From positions 20,387,969-20,451,968 of the forward strand of contig NC_064035.1 in the NCBI RefSeq assembly GCF_932526225.1: a stretch of DNA of 64,000 nt, in the 5' to 3' direction. Shown here in pieces: positions 21,677-31,400 of this stretch (its first letter is position 1; each line of letters begins with the position of its first letter). Under the pieces are notes generated by a model, which was not told the DNA's origin, did no database searches, and was given only the letters and a program-made list of their open reading frames with translations. This stretch comes from Nematostella vectensis (lineage: Eukaryota > Cnidaria > Anthozoa > Actiniaria > Edwardsiidae). A program made the position numbers and the translations under genes.

Positions 21677-23783
21677 CCGAACCATCGACGCCCCAAAAGA
21701 CTCGCTACCCGATTTCCGAGTTTTAGCTGATATGTTAAAAAAATGGTTCCTCCTTAGCGTGAACGAATACTCGACATCCGAGTTTATCAACGGTATGACA
21801 TTGATCCCTTCGCAAGCAAATGCTCGACATCTTTATCTATATCCAAGTTGGACGAACGTTCGTGCATTTTTGTATTTCATTGAACCAAGCCTGTTCCCTA
21901 GAGCTGTGACGGGCTTCCTGTGTCGAACCTGTGAGCTCATTCTAGACCCTAAAGGCAGCCTCCTTCGGAGGCAACTCCGCATTGTAAAGAAAAGAGGAGA
22001 AAGAACGGGTTACCTGTCGGGAAACTGTTGAGGAGGGAGACTAAGGAAAAATAGAGATATGGATAAAGAAGGAACTGTATTTTTGCCCCAGGAAACCTAA
22101 ATCTGGCGGTTTCTTACTTCCGGAGCTTTGCCACAGGTGGTAACTCAAATCAAATTTTATCTCTCTCTTTTGTTTTCTCTTTCTTCTCTTGAGCTGCCAG
22201 CGGAGGAGGCTAGGAAAAAGTCAGCTTTTAGCCCGGGATAACTTTGTGTACTCTCGAACTCTTGCAAACATGCTCGTAGGCATGCTTGTACTAAATACCT
22301 GCTTTGAATACAAACGTTGTCCTCATTTATAAGAATTGTGTTTGTATAAAATTGTATAAAAATGCCTTTTTGATCACCTTTCAATCCCATATCACGCCCT
22401 TGTCTTGAAGTAGAAGATTCGGAAGGTATCGATCCGACTCTTTTACTTGATGATCATATGCCGTACAAAACTCTCCAAAGCCAAACCTTTATTCACTCTC
22501 ACACATGCATAATAACATATCAAAAATAGGTATTTACATTTCTGATTAAGCGCTCAAAATAAGCCAACTATCTTTTACAAGATGTGGCCATCAATTATAA
22601 AAACGTTGCGGGTGTGCAGGAGCCAATGGGAATTTCGGGGTTGTTTCCCTTCTGGAGCATTCTATATCATTTCCAAAATTACCTTGTTACGCGAGTAGGA
22701 AAAAAGTCTCGCGCAGCGCTTCTTAGTGTAGCGTTCTAAGTGTTAGACTGACAGTAATGTAGCGTCCTATTGTAGTGTCCTAAGGACTGTTGGACTGACA
22801 GTAATGTAGTGTATTTGTACAGCTGCGCGGGAGCCTAGTGGAAAATGGGCAAGAAAATGATCACTTAAAGAATTAAAACAGTTCCACGCCCCTTCCAATT
22901 AAGCTCTTAGAATATAGCTTACATAACCTTAACAATCAGAGAATAAAAAGCGGCAATAAAAGCCCTAATATATGTATTTCCATTCAATCGCGCAACAATA
23001 GGTAATTTTTATGTTTTGTATATTACGGTGCGACGCCAGTTGCGGTACTCACCAAGAAAAATCTGATGAAAGTTTGGTCGGAGAGGTGTTTGCAAATTTC
23101 CTTGCCATGCTATATTTTGTCGCCAAAATGCTCGTTCATTTGCATGTACCACTATCTAGAACATATCTGGTGCCCACGGTAGGGCGTATTGCATGATAAT
23201 GATATACTCCCGTTGACGGGATGGCGGGTATGTAACGGGTATGTCCTTCTTTGCGTCCGTGCAAAAGCGTTGTTAATATACTGCTGATAATAAAATATCT
23301 ACCTACGGCGGGGTGTTTATAAGCAATCCTTACGTACGTAAGTCTAAAACTATGGGAGGCGAAAACTATGGATCCTGAACGAAACTCAGGCTGCCGATAT
23401 CCTATCAGGAAAACGAAAACTGATAAATGAGCCATGTCCCTCCTAAAATCTAATGTAGATTGTTAACTAAATGCTATACAACTAACGCATTAAAAACACT
23501 ATAGCTAGTAAATCATATGCTACACGAATTCTAAGATTCAAAACCAGAGAAGCCCCGGTGTCTCTTTCGTCTCTTTACGTCTGTTCTTCTGTTACCGGTA
23601 GATGATTCCGTAAACGCCACATCTCACAAAAAGTAATGAAATTCGTACAGATCTCACAGAAGTCACAGAGCAACCTTTTCTTATCCCTTCGATGTCGTTA
23701 CATCCCAATATATTGACTTCCTGAACTTGTTTGATTTCACGGCTATTGATTTTCTGCGTATACCACCAGTCGCTATCGCACAA
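21677..23783. other. Intergenic between the MANSC/VWC gene and Jun
   Basis: No gene recognised. At about 22744-22817 the words ACTGACAGTAATGTAG occur twice in a short direct duplication. The part near 23783 should hold the Jun 3' UTR. Small open frames here show no domain, splice or codon signal I would trust. Confidence 0.5.
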
Positions 23784-24857
23784 CTAACTAGGCGACATCC
23801 GTGACTGGTGCGCGAGCATAACCTGACAACCTTCGCTTACATGGTCCATGACTCTCTGCTTAAGATCACACACTTGTTGCTTTAGTGCGTTTGCAACTGC
23901 ATTCAGCTCAATGTTCCTCTCTTTCAGGTCTTTCACTCTATTCTCTAACCTCGCCTCGCGTTCAAGCTTTCTTTTGCGGCACTTGGATGACGCGATTCTA
24001 TTGCGCTGCTTTTTGCGCTCTCGTTTAACCACTTCTTGAATTTCCAAATCGATGGGTTGCAAAACACCTGACTCGGTAGTTTGCGACTCGAGCTTAAAAT
24101 TACCTGGTATCTCTTGCTTTACTACATTCCCGTAAGGCGAAAACCCGCGCAAAGCACTAGCCGTATCGGTGACATAGTCTTGAAAACCTGTAAGCTGATT
24201 GCTCTCCGGTGGGTACGAGAATACAGTCGGGTAGGTCGAAGACCCCGTCGTGGTCGAGAAAGGGTTGTATAAAACGCTTCTGTTGGAGTTCGAGTAAATA
24301 TTACTAGTATTGGAGAAGTATTCACTTGTTTCATTACGCGTAAGATTAGTTGAATAGACCACTGACTCCACACTAGTTCTTACGGTCGCTGGGTTTGTGC
24401 TCAGAAAGACTCCGTTGCCTGCTGGTTCACCCAGGAAGGGATCGGTTGTATCGGAGTTGTCCGCAAGGTCAATGAGCGATTCTCCTGAGGCTTGTCTGTC
24501 GTGGAGGTCCTGCAGAGCTTCAGTGAATCCGCGCGAGTATTGCTCCGTTGTCGTCGGGTTCACTGGTCCATGCGCGGTGCTGTTGAATAGCGACCCTGGC
24601 GTCGGACTTGCTGATATCCCACTTTGCAGAGACATAAGCATCTTCTCGATGTCCGGGGAGGCGAGCTTGAGAAGGCTAAAGTCAGGTGAGCGCAGTTCTG
24701 AAGGTGTCGCATTTCTCTTGAGGTCCAAAAGCTTTGGGTCTTCCGCCACAGGATGCAAGTTGAGGTGAAGCTCGTGTTTATCATAAAGATAATGTGGCAT
24801 GAGATGGGACGTGATCCCTTCATCCTGATAAAAAGTGGCTTCCTGCGATTCCTCCAT
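23784..24857 (-). CDS. JUN: Jun family bZIP transcription factor (AP-1), intronless, 357 aa
   Basis: Nuclear bZIP protein that dimerises with itself or Fos/ATF partners to bind TRE/CRE sites downstream of JNK signalling. It is a single open frame from [14 protein letters not shown] to the stop, with no intron, as in JUN genes generally. The N terminus has a delta-like JNK docking segment (around residues 28-45) and the transactivation block [18 protein letters not shown] with two Ser-Pro sites matching the JNK-phosphorylated serines of c-Jun. [15 protein letters not shown] follows. Near residue 280 the basic region reads [20 protein letters not shown] with the conserved Asn, Ala-Ser and redox-sensitive Cys-Arg. 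A leucine zipper follows, and the C terminus has HVSEGCQVM like HVNSGCQLM of vertebrate Jun. Confidence 0.97.
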   Translation of the reverse strand: MEESQEATFYQDEGITSHLMPHYLYDKHELHLNLHPVAEDPKLLDLKRNATPSELRSPDFSLLKLASPDIEKMLMSLQSGISASPTPGSLFNSTAHGPVNPTTTEQYSRGFTEALQDLHDRQASGESLIDLADNSDTTDPFLGEPAGNGVFLSTNPATVRTSVESVVYSTNLTRNETSEYFSNTSNIYSNSNRSVLYNPFSTTTGSSTYPTVFSYPPESNQLTGFQDYVTDTASALRGFSPYGNVVKQEIPGNFKLESQTTESGVLQPIDLEIQEVVKRERKKQRNRIASSKCRKRKLEREARLENRVKDLKERNIELNAVANALKQQVCDLKQRVMDHVSEGCQVMLAHQSRMSPS

Positions 24858-25235
24858 TGGGTTCTAAACTACTGAGGTGTGGGATGGTTCTACGTCAGGG
24901 CTACATAGTCTGAGTTTAATCCTCGCTCACTCAACCATGAAATTGAACAAATTCGTGTCACCTCAAAACTTGGCTCGATCGCGCACACCCCCTCGGTTCG
25001 GCGAGCTGTTTCTGGGGTCAAGTCATTCCCCTCGTCTTATGTCACTGGGCCAAGAGCACAAGTGGTCAATAGCCTGTTGTCAGGGAAACTAGAGTCGCTG
25101 CTTCTTATTGGCTGGCCTTAGCAGCAGTGTTTAGTAATTCATTAGCGATACCTGGTGTCTCAAGCTAACGCAAGATGATCTAACTACGCAGCATGGCAAC
25201 GGCAACGGGTGGTTGAAGTCTTGGCGCCAAAACCC
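24858..25235 (-). promoter_or_regulatory. Probable Jun promoter region
   Basis: Upstream of the Jun start codon on the minus strand are a CRE/TRE-like half site (CTACGTCA on the plus strand at about 24891), a CCAAT box (ATTGG at 25107-25111) and an E2F-like palindrome TTGGCGCCAA at 25221-25230. A GGCAACGG word precedes the last. These are motif matches only, without expression evidence. Confidence 0.45.
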
Positions 25236-28200
25236 AGGGAAAACAATACCCTCGGGATTACCAACAAACATTCTCAAGATGACTTCTCTGCACGCAAACC
25301 GCTTATTTATCTCGCGTGTTAAGTGATGTTATGAGAAATAGACTCATTGGTTTGTTATTGTTTTTAAAGAAAAATTATAATACAAAATTCGCTTGTTTTT
25401 GTCAGCTGTATATGTTATGAAGAAAAAGGATTGCTTTCTTTAAAAATTTCAAACACTAACGAAATCAACTTTTTAACCAGAGATACCTAAACAAGCACAG
25501 CTTAGAAGATTTAAACTAACACGGACTTTTTTGTAAGGCAAGTTACGTTTATAGCAATAAAGGTCTCAATCTTTAGACGGGCTCAGTCAGGACGAGTATG
25601 CTTTCCACAGTAAACGGCAACTGGTATTTGGCTTCCGTTTTCTTCCGTTTTCTTTTGTTCATGTTAATGTGAAAATCTGTCAACTAGGTGAGCTCAAAAT
25701 TGGTGAAACAATGTATGATCATGAGACAACACTGAACTAATAAAACCTACCTAGCCATGATGGTAACTTCTCCTCCCACGGCAAAGAAGAGAGGAACGGG
25801 GGAGTACTTATCGTAAATTCAGGCTTTTAACTAGGTCAATACATACATGGCCCTTAATTGACAAAATTGATAATTGACACTTTGCATTCGAAGTCCAACA
25901 TCTCATTCAAGAAAAATATGTCGAGCAAAGTATCCACGAAGCTCTAGTTTTAGTAACGGGCTTCTTTAATTCAGACTCAGGCAGTAATTTGTTTTATATT
26001 CAAAGTTTTTAAGTAAAGTTCGCTTAAAAATGCTGTGCATCGAATGCATAACTGTCCGAAAATTGTAGCCAACCGTGAAATGGGCCACATGTAGGTCCAT
26101 CCACTCTATAACCAGGGCTAAGGGCTAGTTCACACCATAAGCAAAGAAACATAAACAAAAGCAGAAATGACGAATAAAAACCATTTCTTTTCCGTTAATG
26201 CTTATGTTTAAAAATTTCGTGTGAATGAAATGACTCAGGAAAACATAGACTAGCCTTTGTCGGCTCTCATTCGCGGTCATTCGGAAATGTTTTTGAATAT
26301 TGGGAATCCTTTGGAGCACGCGAAGGCCGAGTTGTGCTCAGTGGCCAAAAACATTTCCCCCAGGCTGCTAGACATTCACACGAGAACCTGTAACGCCAAT
26401 CACCCCAGTAGAATTACATCTGTACAGATTCTGGTGATGTCAAACCTGTTACACATAGAATTGATTCTTAAGTTTCTTCTTTTAGTGAATTGGCACTAAG
26501 CAAAGACGACGACGACGCCAAATATCAATGATCGAATAGCCTGCAGACATGCTGTGTGGTTCGATTTTTGGTAATGGGAATTTTGGGATATCTGTGGTGG
26601 TATAATCAACAGGAGGTTGGGTCGGGTCAAACGGAAAACGGGATTTTTGGCTCCCAGGTGCAGGGATTTGTGGGTAACGGATATGAAGGTCGGAAACGGG
26701 AAGTCGCTATATCCAGACCCCTCCCCCAAGGACCATGGTATAGCTTAAAGCGCCAAAATTTAAAGTATTTGCTTGACGGTGAAACTTTCAGGCACCAACG
26801 AACAGACAAAGTATATTTTTCTGTCTGTGTGTTTGAATTTCCCGCTTTTCCGCCGTTGCCCTCATGAATGTTCCACTTCGGAGACGGTATTCGTGAAATT
26901 CAGGGGTACACCTATTTCACAAAAGGTTAAAACCTCAAATATGTGGAGGCAAACGTCGTAAGGTTTCGTCTAAGGGGTTGGTTTAAAAATAATTTTCCGC
27001 GTATAGTGTGTATTTGCAAAAATCTTAAAGCACATTCGGTCCATTGTTTCGTCGCTATGGTAACTCAAATGACAACAGCTCACATATTTTCCAAAAAATC
27101 AATCCTTTCTTGATAAATGGACTTAATCTGAAATTCCAAGCTTTGCGCAAACGTAAACTGTAGCCCTTTAAACATGAGCGGTATATCTAATTCCTGGACG
27201 GTGGAGAAAGTCCCACTTCGCCTTTTGTAAGTAACCGAATGTAACCGTTGTGCGCCAATATCGGTTATTTTAATAGAAGAGATGTGGACCTCACTGTGGG
27301 GGTGAAATAATGACGTGTCGCTGGTTACACTGAAAGAGTAACCCATTTTGATTTTGCCGCGTCTTGTTTATTATGTTTTCTTGCCTTTTAGTACTTGTGC
27401 TTCGGCCTTTTGATACTAAGCTTCGTTGTGATTATACTGAGGAACGGAGTGGCAATGATTGTCGTAAATCTAGTTTGACCTTATTGTTCAGTGCAAAACA
27501 AATCAACAAACATAGAGGCTCCGAGATTTTCGCGAGCGAAGCGAGAGTTTTTCCCCGCGAGTTTTTCGAGCGAAGCGAAAAAGCGGATATTCCGCCTCTG
27601 GGACCCAGAGTACAGACAGATGATACACGCTCGCAATATTCTTTGCAACTTTAAATGCGCCTGCATTGGAATAACTTTTCACTGTATACATTCGCACTCG
27701 CTAAACTAAGGTATAGAGGGGGGATAAGCTGGATTACGTTTAGAGATCTAGGAAACGCCTACCAGGCCGGTCTTCTTCCTCCTCCCCGGCCACCCATTGA
27801 ACCTTACCTTGACCGTTGTCGGATCGCCAAATTTGTCCCCAATCTTAAATGCGATGCGACAATGGATGCGGTGTGGAATAGAATACTAAAATAAATGTAA
27901 CTTCAACGACGGACGTGTTGCAACAAGTCAAGCTCTTCGTCCAAGTCACACACATGTATGAATGAAACGCGAGACCTTATTATAACTCCTCCAGCCAGTA
28001 AAACATTTGCTTCGACAAACGATATGGCGCAAAATTTAATGACCTGATCACGTGATCGCAAAATCTTGTCACGTGATAGCAGAACTGAACACCCTCCCCT
28101 ACACAAATGTGGAAGGCAATAATTGCAACAACATTAATTTTAATGTTTGCCACAAAAAGTATCACCACACGCTATTAAAAATTACATATCTACAATACAG

Positions 28201-28277
28201 AGCTGTAACCATCCTGAGATGTTGTTAGTAGGCGGGCTTGGAACAGAAACCATACATGTATTTACTGACGAAAATAC
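25236..28277. other. Intergenic between Jun and PCMT1
   Basis: No convincing gene. An 88-codon minus-strand frame (27080-27346, starting MGYSFSVTSDTSL) is the best small candidate but matches nothing I know. A repeat-like stretch at 27530-27600 has GAGCGAAGCGAGA-type words. Two CACGTG E-boxes (ATCACGTGATCGC, GTCACGTGATAGC) lie at about 28047-28080. A plus-strand frame ending at 27894 is followed closely by AATAAA but has no other support. Confidence 0.45.
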
Positions 28278-28283
28278 TTTATT
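28278..28283 (-). terminator. Polyadenylation signal AATAAA for PCMT1
   Basis: TTTATT on the plus strand, about 170 nt downstream of the proposed PCMT1 stop codon, with a poly(A)-site-compatible distance to it. Confidence 0.5.
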
Positions 28284-28452
28284 AACACAAAGCATATATT
28301 TCTTGTTTGTTTAAAGCACTTTCTACTGTCACTACAGCGAAGCCTTCATCTGTGCTCCTCTGAAAACCTTCTGGGTGCATGAAACAGTCAACTATTTCAT
28401 CTTTGTCCTTTAAGATTGATAGACATCTACTGATCATTTTTTTCTAACAGCA

Positions 28453-31400
28453 TCATATACGGAAGATGCCTGAAAACGGAGTCAAATACAGCAGATCAGT
28501 TATGTTATAAACAATAAAAGATAAGTCGAGGTCTTATATATACATGTAGACCAAATTTTGCAATTATTGTAAAACAATATACTGAAGCTGCAAAAAAAAG
28601 ATTTATTGACTCAAATACAAATGGCTGATTGCAACTTTTATCCGCACCGGGGGAGGGGGGGGGGGGTTTGAGGACCTCAAAAATCCTAGGGAGGACGGGG
28701 TCTCCAGAGGCCTAAGTTTCCAGGAGGGGGGGAGGGGAGGGGGAGCCAAAACTTTTAAAAATCAAGGGGGAGGGGGAGAAAAAGCCCATGAATTGCAGGG
28801 GGGGGGGGGTCTAGCTATGATTTCTTAAAATTTCTTTTGTTATCGTTCTGATTTTACACCAGACCGGGGGGGAGGGGGTGGGGGTGAGGGTGGAGGGGCT
28901 TACACAAATCTCTTTGGGGGGGGGGGGGGGGTTGCTCTGTAATTTTTTCAGAGGGGAGGGGGGTATAAATGCTAATATCTTCAACACCCCCGGTGCAGAT
29001 AAAAGATGCAATCAGCCAATATAAGCCAACCTACTGCTTACCTGGCCACTGCTCATTGACTGAAATACAAATATAAGCCAACCTACCACTTACCTGGCCA
29101 CTGCTCATTGACTCAAATACAAATATAAGCCAACCTACCGCTTACCTGGCCACTGCTCATTGACTTAAATACAAATATAAGCCAACCTACCGCTTACCTG
29201 GCCACTGCTCATTGACTTAAATATAAATATAAGCCAACCTACCGCTTACCTGGCCACTGCTCATTGACTCAAATACCAATATAAGCCAACCTACCGCTTA
29301 CCTGGCCACTGCTCATTGACTTAAATACAAATATAAGCCAACCTACCGCTTACCTGGCCACTGCTCATTGACTCAAATACAAATATAAGCCAACCTACCA
29401 CTTACCTGGCCACTGCTCATTGACTTAAATACAAATATAAGCCAACCTACCGCTTACCTGGCCACTGCTCATTGACTTAAATACAAATATAAGCCAACCT
29501 ACCGCTTACCTGGCCACTGCTCATTGACTCAAATACAAATATGAGGCAAACTACCGCTTACCTGGCCACTGCTCATTGACTTAAATACAAATATAAGCCA
29601 ACCTACCGCTTATCTGGCCACTGCTCATTGACTCAAATACAAATATAAGGCAAACTACCGCTTACCTGGCCACTGCTCATTGACTTAAATACAAATATAA
29701 GCCAACCTACCGCTTACCTGGCCACTGCTTATTGACTTAAATACAAATATAAGCCAACCTACCGCTTACCTGGCCACTGCTCATTGACTTAAATACAAAT
29801 ATAAGCCAACCTACTGCTTACCTGGCCACTGCTCATTGACTCAAATACAAATATAAGCCAACCTACCGTTTACCTGGCCACTGCTCATTGACTCAAATAC
29901 AAATATAAGCCAACCTACCGTTTATCTGGCCACTGCTCATTGACTTAAATACAAATATAAGCCAACCTACCATTTACCTGGCCACTGCTCATTGACTTAA
30001 ATACAAATAATGCCAACTTATTACTTACCTGGCCACTGCTCACTGACTTAAATACAAATATAAGCCAACCTACCGCTTACCTGGCCACTGCTCATTGACT
30101 TAGATACAAATATAAGCCAACCTACCACTTACCTGGCCACTGCTCATTTTTACTACACAGGGGGACATAAATAACACCCATTAAGTTCTTCTTGACAATC
30201 TTGCCATCTGGCATCTTGTCATACTGTTCCAGGGTTTGGTTACGTGCTTCAGGCCCAACAGGGATGATCATACGACCGCCAGGCTTCAGCTGTTCCAGCA
30301 ACTATTCAACAAAAGCTGAATTTTTAATTTACATAAACTGTAGAGTGTGATGTATGATATAGTCGAGCTGAAAATTTGTGGTGGTATTGCTATTGATAAT
30401 ACATCTTCCAATAGTTCATTGGGTATTATATTGTTATAGCCTTAAAATACTCTAAAATTAAGAATGGCCCAGCCTCAACTGAAAAATAGACATTCTTACA
30501 AAAAAGAGTGTAGTCAATATGAGGAAATAGTAATTCTTACTTCTTCTGGAAGTGTTGGAGCGGCAGCCCCAACATGAATCGCATCAAATGGACCCCCTGC
30601 AGCATGACCTTTGCGTCCATCACCAACTGCCAAAAAAAAAACATGTGTTCAAGACAGTCTTATATGTATTATACTCTTATTTCACTATTTTGGTGAATAA
30701 AGCAAACACAGTCACCGTCTTTGGAAAAAGGCTTTCAGGACAGGTATCCAGATTTTTCTGTTGTTTTAAATGAAGGAGGGGGGGAGTTTGTACCCTCTAC
30801 ACCACAGTACCATCAAATATCGCTGTTGATTTAAGTGGCCTATTGGACGTAAGGCATGAGTAGGTGTGAGGCTGATTTGTTAACAAATTTACAAAACTTT
30901 AGATCAAAGGACACTTCAGCTAACAATCACTCACCAATAAGCTCTACTTTTTTTTGTGAGAGCAATTCTGGGTTGCCTTTCTTGATGTTATTTTTTGCTT
31001 CAGTAACAAGTTGATCAATATGGTCAATACCATAGACCTTGCCTTTTTCACCAACCTGTAATGATAATGCCCAAATGTGCAAATAAAAGCCCCAAATACT
31101 GAAAAGAATTCAAATTACAGTAGCTTTTTCTGTATGCAAATGCTTGCTGGTCAATAATAGAATAAAACAATAATATACTACTGTAGTTCACCCTGTACTT
31201 TATAGAGTTTATAGATTACATTAATTCTGGAATAACATGAGGTTTTCAAGCCAGATTCCATTCAAAATGTAATGCTTAGAGACAGTGAGAAATCAGACAT
31301 TCCGGGAAAAAATTGCATATGACAGTTGTTGGTTGTGATTTTTTTTCATAATAAACAGCAAAAACTGTTAATAACATTACCATATATGCCATGCAGGCGG

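Noticed and set aside
24397..24768. 123-codon plus-strand frame
   Set aside because: Antisense of the Jun coding region; Jun is unmistakable on the other strand.
3631..30150. CRISPR-like reading of the regular repeats
   Set aside because: Units are contiguous without unique spacers, and the host genes are animal.
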